From Nitzschia sp. DOCU1 (lineage: Eukaryota; Bacillariophyta; Bacillariophyceae; Bacillariales; Bacillariaceae), in contig CATOAN010000031.1 of NCBI GenBank assembly GCA_951394045.1, forward strand, positions 1 through 12,352: a stretch of DNA of 12,352 bases. The letters run 5' to 3'. The number at the start of each line of letters is the position of its first letter. The stretch's first letter is position 1. The notes beneath the pieces are model-generated. The model worked only from the letters and a program-made list of their open reading frames with translations, was not told the origin of the DNA and made no database searches. A program made the position numbers and the translations under genes. Below, piece after piece: positions 1 to 7,534 of this stretch.

Positions 1-1014
1 GCAGCCCCGAGGTCGTTCCGTTCTGCCCAACGCCTTGTAGCTGCTGTACTGGATGTATCTAGGCCGAAGGTAGACCATGCTGTTGAAGAACCCTTGTAAC
101 GGCTGAAGTACCATGGAAGCGATGTGTAACCCGAAAGGTACTTCGTCTCCTTTTATCAGTAAAATCACTAAAGCGATCCAAGTGCACCACGTCAACAAGA
201 ACGCCCAGACGTAACAGATTCCCTGCATGGCAACTCGATTGGAATACGTCCGATTCTGCGGCTTTCGTCGATCTCCTAGTCGGTAGCGATCATTGGCCTT
301 TTCCCTTTTCAGGACGTGCCAGTAGAGTAGGAACATGGAAGTCAAAATGACAGATCCACAGAACATTTGCGGTGTTAATGCTGCGTACTAGATATTTCCA
401 TTTCGATACAAGACTTCAATCAGCTTGCCCCCTCGTATACATGGAATGTCATCTTCGTTGCACCACAGGGGGTACGGGTTGATACCTGCGCAGACATTGA
501 CGCCATTAAAATTGTAAGCCTTCCAGATTAGGCTAGGCACTGTGAACGGAACGGCGATAGCCACTGGAAACAAAAGCAAAATCGTCTGTATTTTGATCAG
601 CTTTTCCTCTTTCCAGTCATAGCGGACCATCAATAGATAGCAGAGTGCCAGGGTAGCGTTGAAGAACTGCGAGGCAACCGCAGCAAATGCGTTGAAGAAT
701 CCTTGAGCAGTGCACGTCGTCCAATTCCCCACCGAGCCGTAAGACTGGCCCTTGGGGACAGCCCAGGTTCCAATGAACATCATTGTGGAAAACACAACAT
801 CACTCGCGCTGAGGCCCAGCATGATTTTGTTGCACATCTTCCTTCGTTTCTCTTTGGAGGAAAGGATATCTCGCAAAATGTACACTGACCCGAAGATCGA
901 GAGGAGGGCAAAGGGCTTGGGGAGGATGGCCAAAATTTTGTTTTCACGAGTGTAGAACGTATTTCGGTAGATATCCTCGATGGAGTCGGCGTAAAGATCT
1001 CCATTGTATTTCAT
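1..1014 (-). CDS. Seven-transmembrane GPCR (cAMP-receptor-like), interrupted by an in-frame TAG; partial at left edge
   Basis: Predicted plasma-membrane receptor coupling an extracellular signal to G proteins. From the ATG at 1014-1012, hydrophobic helices lie near residues 27-50, 61-84, 103-130 and 141-164. Cys101, just before TM3, with cysteines in the second outer loop fits the usual GPCR disulfide, and Asn97 is in an N-glycosylation sequon. Codon 209 (390-388) is TAG. The same frame then runs open to position 1 and supplies TM5, TM6 and a TM7 ending in GFFNSMVYLRPRY, a form I associate with cAMP-receptor-like/Git3-type receptors of slime moulds and stramenopiles. The TAG is either a lesion, a sequence error, or part of a 60-nt GT-AG intron (440-381) whose removal keeps the frame. 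The C-terminal tail lies outside the window. The start is uncertain: the frame is open up to 1128, and a spliced upstream start at 1226 is possible. Being a 7TM protein is well supported; family and ligand are not. Confidence 0.7.
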
Positions 1015-1110
1015 GGCTCTCTCGCCCTTGTTTGCCCACGGTTCACAGCCTCGCCGTCTTTCCCACCAGAACGATCCGGCACTTTCAAGATGAAAGTCAA
1101 TCGAAATGAA

Positions 1111-1226
1111 CTGTAAGGAAGCAACCAAACTTCACTCGTTTGCCACTGCAAAACCTTTCCTTGGCAATAGCGGCTGGCGGTGAGCTTTCTGAAGGCGGAT
1201 AATGCTGAGAGCAATTTGATAAGCAT
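1111..1226 (-). other. Possible 5' coding exon and short intron of the receptor gene
   Basis: An ATG at 1226-1224 in good context (accgccATG) opens a hydrophobic N-terminus (MLIKLLSALSAF) resembling a signal peptide. A pyrimidine-rich acceptor, TTGCTTCCTTACAG, ends at 1111 and leads in frame into the receptor sequence upstream of the 1014 ATG. Joining AAG at 1157-1155 to TTC at 1110 keeps the frame and removes 44 nt, but the donor (GTTTTG) is weak and the intron unusually short. The acceptor looks good; the exon is speculative. Confidence 0.25.
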
Positions 1227-1389
1227 GGCGGTGCCACCGTACCGTCAGCATAGGAGAATTAATGGTTCAACAAAATCTTTGTGTGCTCTTTATCTATCCG
1301 CTCAAAGAGCAAATTGATCGTTTCTTCTCCCGAATCTTCCTACCGGTAGCAAGGTTAAATGAGTTGGTCGTTTTAGAGGAAACGCCTTA

Positions 1390-1587
1390 TTAAGTAGCTA
1401 ACACGTGCAAAACATTTTTCCACCCATGGTAGAACGGCAAACCACGTAATTTCGGACTTCCCTGGCTGCTGATATATGCCTCACCTTGAAAGCGGAAGAC
1501 ACTCGACGACAGAGCCCACGACCAAACATAATGTATAACGCTGCCGAGGGGCAATAGTATCGTAATTAACAGTCCTCGTAGTCCCAT
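1390..1587 (-). other. Possible short secreted-protein frame or 5' exon
   Basis: An ATG at 1587-1585 starts a 65-codon frame with a signal-peptide-like beginning (MGLRGLLITILLPLG), closing with a stop at 1390-1392. After codon 34 the sequence reads CAAG|GTGAGG, an excellent 5' splice site (GT at 1484-1483), so this could be a first exon. I could not join it in phase to the receptor through the good acceptor at 1111, which would need phase 0 while the donor is phase 1. It may be a separate small gene, an untranslated exon or chance. Confidence 0.2.
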
Positions 1588-1727
1588 CCAAAATCGGCAC
1601 GAAGTACCACCAGCATCGCCTTCAGTGCAAGCTGTGTTGTAGAAGCGAAAACGACCAATCCGACCCACGTATCTTGCCTCTCTCTTCTCCACCACACAAA
1701 AAACCGCACACGTCAACGGCGTCGTTG

Positions 1728-1799
1728 ATGCCTTTTGCCACCATGGAACACCAAGCAGGAAGATATGTCGAAAATGGGAGACCGTCGGTAATGCAATAG
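1728..1799 (+). other. Upstream ORF before RIT1 with a perfect Kozak context
   Basis: ATG at 1728 and a second in-frame ATG at 1743 inside GCCACCATGG open a 23-codon (or 18-codon) frame ending at TAG 1797-1799, about 140 bp upstream of the RIT1 start. If included in the RIT1 mRNA it would be expected to reduce initiation at the main ATG. The context match is directly visible. Whether the transcript starts upstream of it is unknown. Confidence 0.25.
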
Positions 1800-1938
1800 C
1801 ATGATAACACTTGCCCTGAACGTTTCATTCTAAAGAACCCTTCAGCCGCATCTCCAAGGATGTGAAATAGAGTGGCTAGTAGCAGGAGACGGAGATGACG
1901 ATTTCGCCTTTTTAAATTTCCAAAACTCAACTCTGACG

Positions 1939-3645
1939 ATGTGGAACGAAAGTGGTACAGGCCACCTGCCAAAGAAACCCCCCAAAAAGAAACAAATTGC
2001 CAATCGGGCTCGTCATCGATTGCGATCAATCGACCGAGATTGCAGCACTTGTCTCGCCAGCCTTCGTGAGGAGCCATTTGTTTCTCACAACCTTGGGTCC
2101 AAAGCAGCCGACTGGCCCCTTTTAGCAAACGAGCGCTGTGGAACATGGTATGTCCCGCCCACCACGGCCTCTACCGACGGGAGGAGTGGGTGCTCCTGTT
2201 ACTTCAAATCTACCGATGGACACTGCGAGACATGGAATTTCAGCTTTAAACGATTGAATTTGTCCTTGGTGGAACTATCGGCGGAACACGGTGGATGTTT
2301 CCTAGTAGACTCCTCTGTCCGCAAAGTCTTGCCGGATAGCTTTGCACGAACCATTCCGATTTGGGCCTGTGTATTGAATCGCGTTGTTGTGAGATATCGA
2401 ATCGAATTTGAAGAGACAGAGCCAGACTTTTGGGATACGCGCCTCTACACGCCGCATTCTTTGGTATCCTCTCGAGAGCACGATGCCATTTCTGCTCTAT
2501 TAGATCAACACGTCGATACATTGTATCAAAGCAAAGCAATTGTCAATCCAAAGCAACTCATCCAATGCCTCAAGAAACCCATTCGACCCATTTGGGCTAC
2601 CAATGGGGGGACGGAATGGTTGGAGCCCGGATCGGACGACGACGTCCGCGATGCATACTTGTGGGTAGTTTGTGTCAATCCTTCGACCTATAACTTTGGC
2701 CCTACAGGCAAGAATCAAGTTTTGTGGATAGAACAAGGGGGGTACTACTATGTTTCTGGAGCGGCCGATGATCAAGAATCCTGGGCACGACAATTGACAC
2801 CCGAGTTGTTTTGGAAGCACCATCACGAATTAATGGATCCAGATTTGTCGGAGGATCAAGTCGACGAGCGAATCGATAGAATTGTTTCAGCGGCAAACGC
2901 ATTGCATTCGTGGGCTGCTGTTGGCGATGTTACTTCTAGTGAACCAATACATGACGGTTCCGCGGATCAAATTGGGAGCCTCTTGCTGTGGATTGGAAGT
3001 CGACGAAAGGGTCGACCACCAGAGTGTTGGGAACGCTTCGATGCCGTTCTCAATGTGACAGACCAAGAATACGAGGGTATGGATCAATGTCATTTGAACG
3101 GGCACTTTTATTTGCAAATGCCAGTCGCCGAGGGAAAGAAAGATCGCACCGAATTGGAAAGGTGGATGCCGGTCGGACTACATTTTCTCATTGAACATCT
3201 ACGACGAGGCCGCAGGGTGCTAGTACATTGCAATCAAGGCAAAGATCGGTCAGTGGCGTTGGTACTAGCGTTGGTGGTGATAGCATGCCCATTGACGTTC
3301 CCGCTGGCTCTGCATCCCGAGTTTGGATCTTGGGATGTGGACGCTATCTACCGCCCCGATTGCACTTCTGATACGCTATACAAGTCGTCGGGAATTCCTA
3401 GTGAGATAATTGCCGCCTGTCTCGCCGAGAATGGAAAAGATCATTTTTTGAGTTGGGTCCATTGCCAGTCCAAGGTCCCGTTGGATGAGCCATTGGCCGA
3501 TAAGGACCGTCTACGAATTGCACTACATCTTTTGCGCCAAGATCGCAAAGAGGCTGATCCTAGCCGATTTACCATGCAAAAACTAAATCGGTTCTTCATG
3601 AGCAGCCCAATGTATCGCTCTAGGAGCCAAGAAACGTCTACTTGA
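1939..3645 (+). CDS. RIT1: Initiator tRNA A64 2'-O-ribosylphosphate transferase (Rit1)
   Basis: Rit1 transfers a phosphoribosyl group from PRPP to the 2'-OH of A64 in cytosolic initiator tRNA-Met, which keeps that tRNA out of elongation in fungi and plants. The 568-residue product is intron-free and has both family domains. The N-terminal Rit1 region has NRARHRLRSI near residues 22-31, then CGTWYVPP, YFKSTDGH.ETWNFSFKRLN (about residues 88-108) and PDSFARTIPIWACVLNR (about 132-148), all hallmark Rit1 stretches. The C-terminal dual-specificity-phosphatase-like domain carries a CX5R loop, VHCNQGKDRS, at residues 429-438 (C431, R437). The ATG at 1939 is the first in a frame open since the TAA at 1831. 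Length matches the family (about 500-570). The gene converges on the next one with 15 bp between stops. Family assignment is secure; the reaction in this organism is inferred from homologues. Confidence 0.95.
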   Translation: MWNESGTGHLPKKPPKKKQIANRARHRLRSIDRDCSTCLASLREEPFVSHNLGSKAADWPLLANERCGTWYVPPTTASTDGRSGCSCYFKSTDGHCETWNFSFKRLNLSLVELSAEHGGCFLVDSSVRKVLPDSFARTIPIWACVLNRVVVRYRIEFEETEPDFWDTRLYTPHSLVSSREHDAISALLDQHVDTLYQSKAIVNPKQLIQCLKKPIRPIWATNGGTEWLEPGSDDDVRDAYLWVVCVNPSTYNFGPTGKNQVLWIEQGGYYYVSGAADDQESWARQLTPELFWKHHHELMDPDLSEDQVDERIDRIVSAANALHSWAAVGDVTSSEPIHDGSADQIGSLLLWIGSRRKGRPPECWERFDAVLNVTDQEYEGMDQCHLNGHFYLQMPVAEGKKDRTELERWMPVGLHFLIEHLRRGRRVLVHCNQGKDRSVALVLALVVIACPLTFPLALHPEFGSWDVDAIYRPDCTSDTLYKSSGIPSEIIAACLAENGKDHFLSWVHCQSKVPLDEPLADKDRLRIALHLLRQDRKEADPSRFTMQKLNRFFMSSPMYRSRSQETST

Positions 3646-3660
3646 CTTTCTATAAAAGAT
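3646..3660. terminator. 15-bp convergent gene junction
   Basis: Only 15 bp separate the RIT1 stop (3643-3645, plus) from the stop of the minus-strand neighbour (3663-3661). The poly(A) sites of both genes must therefore lie within, or antisense to, the other gene's coding region, giving overlapping 3' UTRs. No shared hairpin terminator is seen, as expected for polymerase II genes. Confidence 0.5.
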
Positions 3661-4515
3661 TTACTTTGGCGCTTCTGGGAGAACAGTCTTTCGACGATGC
3701 ATTGCATGGGGTGGGCTTGCTGCCATGATTGCATATACGTTGCGGCTACGTGCAGATGCATCGTTCAAGGGGCTTTTGTTCTTGGCAGGACTCTTTGTTG
3801 CCTTTTTCGGTGGCGTCGCAGGGCGTCGGAGCACAAACAAAGTTCGACGGGATGCGGAATTGGGACTCTCGACTGGAAGCATTCGGCTGTGGATCGCGTG
3901 CATAGTGCTTGGGGACTCAGTTGGGTATTTCCATTCAATCTTTCGTTTAGGAGTCTCAAGAAGATCGGTTTGAAAGAGAGCTCTTGGAGGTCTAGCCCGA
4001 CCGCTTTGGGTAGATCCTTCGACGTCAAGGAGCGTTCGTAGCGAGGGAGATTGGACTTGCTGATCGCTAGAACAACTTGGAGAATCATCACATGTCAATG
4101 GATAACTTTTTCCCACGCTAGACTCATCACAATCCATATTAGAAGATGCTTCTTCGATCAGGCCCAGCGGAGTGTTTGGGATCACCCTCCCATTCGAACC
4201 TTTTCTTGTGGGGGTCGAAGTGTTGAACGAATCGTCTTTTTGGAGACACAAACCATCAGTGGTACATGAGACACTTTGGAGCCAAAATGCAGCATTGGAA
4301 AACATACCGAGACCTTGGTTACTGTCGATTGACGAATTCTCTGACTGGTCGCCCAGTCCAACAATATTAGCAGACTGACTATCCAAGGAGTCGTCCTCGG
4401 ACGAAAAGCTGTTAGATGAACCAATCAAGTGGTTTTTCATTTTCATGGTATGGATCCTTGCCGCCAGTTCCTTTTTGAGCAAACTGTTTGCTCTCAAGAC
4501 GGCGTATAGCGACTC
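3661..4515 (-). CDS. Disordered S/T-P-rich protein with CDK-site and cyclin-docking motifs (last exon)
   Basis: I do not recognise a named family. The product is hydrophilic, rich in Ser, Asp and Asn, and probably mostly disordered. It contains 11 S/T-P dipeptides; four match the full CDK consensus (TPTR near 4215, TPKR near 3954, TPPK near 3816, SPAK near 3792). Two RxLF motifs (RALF near 3984, RTLF near 3846) and an RTLL resemble cyclin-binding RxL or D-box degrons. A basic stretch, KKATKSPAKNK, could be a nuclear localisation signal. The first in-frame ATG is at 4446-4444, but the frame is open upstream and encodes an amphipathic helix (ESLYAVLRANSLLKKELAARI), so this is probably the last exon with an acceptor near 4516 (ttgttgAG). 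An in-frame TGA lies just beyond. A CDK substrate or regulator in the nucleus is inference from motifs only. It converges with RIT1. Confidence 0.7.
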   Translation of the reverse strand, partial: ESLYAVLRANSLLKKELAARIHTMKMKNHLIGSSNSFSSEDDSLDSQSANIVGLGDQSENSSIDSNQGLGMFSNAAFWLQSVSCTTDGLCLQKDDSFNTSTPTRKGSNGRVIPNTPLGLIEEASSNMDCDESSVGKSYPLTCDDSPSCSSDQQVQSPSLRTLLDVEGSTQSGRARPPRALFQTDLLETPKRKIEWKYPTESPSTMHAIHSRMLPVESPNSASRRTLFVLRRPATPPKKATKSPAKNKSPLNDASARSRNVYAIMAASPPHAMHRRKTVLPEAPK

Positions 4516-5193
4516 CTCAACAACACCGAAGCAAGTTCACCAAAGTTGGATTGTGACAGTGCTTTATCACAATAAACAGCAAGTCCAAAGTTTTGAGGGG
4601 AAGATGCAACTGCCGATGCCAATTTTCAGTTTGTATGTTGGACAGTGAAAGAAGCCTGGGACAGGTACGAGTACTGTACCAAATATGGAGGGAAGGAAAC
4701 GTCGAACTAGAATACTCAAGTTTTGGGGATTAGAGGAACGTTCCCCACGTCTATGCATGTTCTTGTCGATGCTTGTCGATTGCATGGTATTCAATTTCCA
4801 TTTTTCGCCTATTGATCGACTTTGGATGCGTTGGCCCATAGTTTGGGGTAGTTCTTGTAACGATGACTCTCTCTCAACTCTCGTCGTCTGTCTGCTTGCG
4901 TGAGGTCGCGCACGCCAGCCAAACTTCGTCGACTGGATCGACTAGATTTGGTTTTTTGACAGTCATCGATTGTTCGACGGCATGGCTTTCTATTACAGAC
5001 GAGCAAAACAAGCGTAGAGTACTCACTTTCCAGTCAGCTGCTACTTTGACAACCCTCTTCGTTGGCAGAACGACAATTGCCAACTAGGACGTCAATCTCG
5101 CCAAGCGAATTCAAGAACGAGCCAAGCTGCTGCACCACAGAGGAAACGCAAATTTCTTTTCAACTCAGAGATTGTTCCAACGAGCGAATTCAT
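4516..5193 (-). other. Probable 5' exons and introns of the S/T-P-rich gene (structure unresolved)
   Basis: This stretch has minus-strand open frames and splice-like signals but no single clear model. The most self-consistent partial model has a frame at 5083-5027 ending at a strong donor (AAA|GTGAGT, GT at 5026-5025), then an 85-nt intron to CTAG at 4942. Next come 91 in-phase codons at 4941-4669, a 153-nt intron from GTACCT (4668) to GAG (4516), and the last exon. The piece at 5083 has no ATG and is preceded by TAG, so another exon is needed. An ATG at 5193 opens 33 codons (MNSLVGTISELKRN...) to a TGA at 5094, a candidate first exon. Several frames here look protein-like by eye, so this is weak evidence. 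Confidence 0.3.
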
Positions 5194-5443
5194 ACACCTT
5201 AATATTACCTTGGTCTACCATAAAACGCTTGGTCTTGGCTGAATAGAAGCTAGTTGTGAAGGTGGCATTTACAACCACGACCTTGTCCCCCGTACTCTAC
5301 TCTACTTGCTAGCTAGAGAAAGAACAACAGTTGGCTTTTGGGAAGGAATAGACATCTCTTGTGTATTGTCCGGCAGGGTCTGCGGTCCTTTTACACACAG
5401 AGACGAAAAAGCCCCATTGATTGCCATGTCGAGACCCCTCCCT
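5194..5443. promoter_or_regulatory. Head-to-tail spacer upstream of the S/T-P-rich gene
   Basis: These 250 bp lie between the stop of the glycosyltransferase and the probable 5' end of the next minus-strand gene. A short 5-bp tandem (TACTC TACTC TACTT, from 5293) is followed by GCTAGCTA at 5308-5315. The stretch presumably holds the promoter of the downstream gene and the 3' UTR of the upstream one. No other feature is seen. Confidence 0.3.
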
Positions 5444-6982
5444 TCAACAACCAAATGGCTCTGGATTTTCCAATTCCGGTGGCGTCCAGTCGAAAATTCC
5501 TTCTGGAAGAAACTTGTAATTTTCTTTGTTGCCTCGGAAGAATCTCGTTGACATCACGTCCACCGAAAATGTGGAAACTTCGGTCCCCACAAAGATCTGC
5601 GAATCCACGCCAAGAAAAAAGTTCAACACAGCGCCAGGTGTCCCTGGTGTATCTTGGTAAATGCTGCCCGCTGCTATGGACGCCGTGCCAAACTCGTAGG
5701 TTTTAACACGTCCATTCCACAGTCCATGCACTCGAGCTCGATTCAAAGCTTGTAGATTGTGGGCGGCAAGCTGATTCCGAATAATAGAAGCATTTCCTTC
5801 TTGTTCCAACAGGGGCCGATTCATGGCAATCATTAGTTTCGAGCAGGGAGGATCAGGCCACTTGTTCTCGAGGAATTGAAAAATGTCGGTAAGATTTCTC
5901 ACTTTCTTGTCTCGGCAGTACATGTGGCGTTGCATATCGGGTTCCACGCGAGCATGAAGATACATGTAGCCCAAACGAGTTTCAGGACTGGTCGTGCTGC
6001 TATTCGCCAACGTTGTTGTGGAAGTCGTTTGCTGGAGAATGGCCTTCTTTTTGTCAATGATTGCTTGCATTGTGCGATGTGGACGAAGCGCCCCACGTTG
6101 GATAAGTATATCCATGTGATTTCGTCCACCGCCCGCTCCCACAAATGAGCCTTTACCGTTGACGTACATTTTGTAGGAATATAGTAACTCCGGCTTCCGA
6201 TGGTAAAAGGAGTGTGGACGGACAGGTTCGTTCGTGACGAGACTCCCGTCTCTAGATTCATAATGTCCTAGTCCGTTGCGTCTCCAAGGAGGGCGTTCAT
6301 TCAGGATGAATTGACTGTGTAGGATGGGATCGTAGTCCACTAGTCGAGGCAAATCGGGATAGTGCTTATTCCAATGACCCACATCCCATATCATGGCAAA
6401 GGGAATGGGCTGATTGGTCCCCAAATGGTCGTCTATTGCAAAACTTGGTAATAGAAGCTGCCCGTGTCCTAGTTGCGATGCTTCAAAGACCGCCATTGTG
6501 AAGTATATGATTTGATTCCGATAGCCAGCATCAAAACCTCCTTCAGCATGTGCCAGAGTAGTCAGGTTCGGCCAAGGAAATTGTGACGTCACTGGTTGCT
6601 GAGAGAGATAGTGGAAATGCTGCTGTGCTAATGAAGCATTTGTGTCGTTGCTGGGCAAATGAACGATTCCCAAGTCTTCGTAGCGTGTGTTGAGCTTCAG
6701 ATCCAAGTGGACGGATCGTATCGAAGTTAGTGTGATCGTTGCAGGATCGACGAGTGGCCGTTCTTGAATAAGCGGCCCCTCATCCCAAGAATATATCATT
6801 TTTGACGTCCGGTCCACACGCAGATTTCCAATCGAGAGCATGGTGCAAATAGCCATGACAAGCCACACTTTGCCATGCAACGACAATGGGGCGACAGCAG
6901 CACGGCCATTTCCACCGACATCGCCATCCGGAGCCACGTCTCTTGGTGTCCGTCCTCGAAGGACGATTCGCAGTTTCACCAT
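5444..6982 (-). CDS. Type II membrane glycosyltransferase, O-fucosyltransferase-like
   Basis: Predicted Golgi/ER enzyme transferring a sugar, probably fucose from GDP-fucose, to protein or glycan. The 512-residue frame is uninterrupted. A short basic N-terminus is followed by one hydrophobic helix (about residues 38-54), the layout of a type II signal anchor, with the rest lumenal. Fucosyltransferase-like features in order: the glycine-rich GGFDAGYRNQ (148-157), resembling the early G.G.N.R nucleotide-sugar region; YLHARVEPDM (341-350), resembling the HxRxExD block of O-fucosyltransferases; and the C-terminal block VDSQIFVGTEVSTFS.DVM..R (459-480), resembling the family's late acceptor/GDP-fucose region. 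Six N-glycosylation sequons fit a lumenal domain. The ATG at 6982 follows an A-rich leader. Family placement rests on short motifs, so the donor sugar and acceptor remain open; a related GT family is the main alternative. Confidence 0.8.
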   Translation of the reverse strand: MVKLRIVLRGRTPRDVAPDGDVGGNGRAAVAPLSLHGKVWLVMAICTMLSIGNLRVDRTSKMIYSWDEGPLIQERPLVDPATITLTSIRSVHLDLKLNTRYEDLGIVHLPSNDTNASLAQQHFHYLSQQPVTSQFPWPNLTTLAHAEGGFDAGYRNQIIYFTMAVFEASQLGHGQLLLPSFAIDDHLGTNQPIPFAMIWDVGHWNKHYPDLPRLVDYDPILHSQFILNERPPWRRNGLGHYESRDGSLVTNEPVRPHSFYHRKPELLYSYKMYVNGKGSFVGAGGGRNHMDILIQRGALRPHRTMQAIIDKKKAILQQTTSTTTLANSSTTSPETRLGYMYLHARVEPDMQRHMYCRDKKVRNLTDIFQFLENKWPDPPCSKLMIAMNRPLLEQEGNASIIRNQLAAHNLQALNRARVHGLWNGRVKTYEFGTASIAAGSIYQDTPGTPGAVLNFFLGVDSQIFVGTEVSTFSVDVMSTRFFRGNKENYKFLPEGIFDWTPPELENPEPFGC

Positions 6983-7534
6983 TGAAAAGAATCGGCCGGG
7001 TTTACAATCTTAAGCTCCTACTAATGCATTGCTAGTTAGATACAATACAACAAAAAGTGAGCTTCACCATCGTTGACTTGGAACAAATGCTCTTTCCAAT
7101 GAGACGATCAATAGAGCGAAAAAGTACAGTAGTAGCGGTCACAACCCATCATACTATGTACCTGGTAACATAGACACGTATCTTTGGTACTAACGCACGC
7201 CGACCGACCCGACCCAACCCGATTTGACTTCGCGTCGATGCCGAAACTGGCTCGAAAGCACCACTATTCCTACTAAAATATAGGGCGGATGACCTCCCGA
7301 CAAAGCCGACAGGAAAGACAACTGTCTTCTATAGTGTATGTATTCGAGTACAGTTGTAGAGGGTTGCGACAAACTATCTCTACCTAGTAAGTAGCTAGCT
7401 ACCCGTGATAGGGGGGCGGCTTCACCGAGGGGCTTTGGGCAAGAAGCGCAGCAACATTAGGCTATGTAATCATACCATACTGTCCTCGCTTAAAGAATTT
7501 CAAAATAGATCAAGATCTACATGTACTATTACTA
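6983..7534. promoter_or_regulatory. Spacer upstream of the glycosyltransferase
   Basis: About 550 bp without a supported gene. On the minus strand it carries three GGG tracts plus GG (complement of C-runs at 7204-7220), roughly 220 bp before the glycosyltransferase ATG. It also has a 12-bp palindrome, GTAGCTAGCTAC, at 7391-7402, and a small TACTAT repeat at 7524-7538. None of the second half of the neighbouring acyl-CoA dehydrogenase is recognisable here in any frame. Confidence 0.3.

Larger units (their letters stand above)
1015..1938. promoter_or_regulatory. Divergent spacer between the receptor gene and RIT1
   Basis: This stretch must hold the 5' regions and promoters of two genes read outward. 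A CACGTG palindrome (G-box/E-box core) lies at 1402-1407. Two minus-strand candidate coding pieces (from 1226 and from 1587) and one plus-strand short upstream frame (1728-1799) are described separately. I see no convincing TATA box, tRNA or repeat. The bZIP/bHLH reading of CACGTG is general knowledge; its use here is inference. Confidence 0.35.

Noticed and set aside
1622..2146. 174-codon minus-strand frame overlapping the RIT1 start
   Set aside because: Antisense to the clearly conserved RIT1 N-terminus, with no family similarity; best explained as a shadow.
3697..4041. Plus-strand frame of 114 codons over the S/T-P-rich gene
   Set aside because: Cys/Trp/Arg-rich composition typical of an antisense shadow of a Ser-rich coding frame.
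4863..5087. Plus-strand 74-codon frame that also looks protein-like
   Set aside because: Several frames on both strands look plausible here. The minus strand has the better splice signals and continuity with a supported exon.
6584..6591. TGACGTCA, a full CRE-type palindrome as used in diatom CO2/cAMP-responsive promoters
   Set aside because: It lies inside the glycosyltransferase coding sequence, far from its start, so a regulatory role is unlikely.
7190..7534. Possible location of the missing C-terminal half of the dehydrogenase
   Set aside because: No frame shows the expected KLGLRASSTC-, GGxGYT- or YEG-type motifs.
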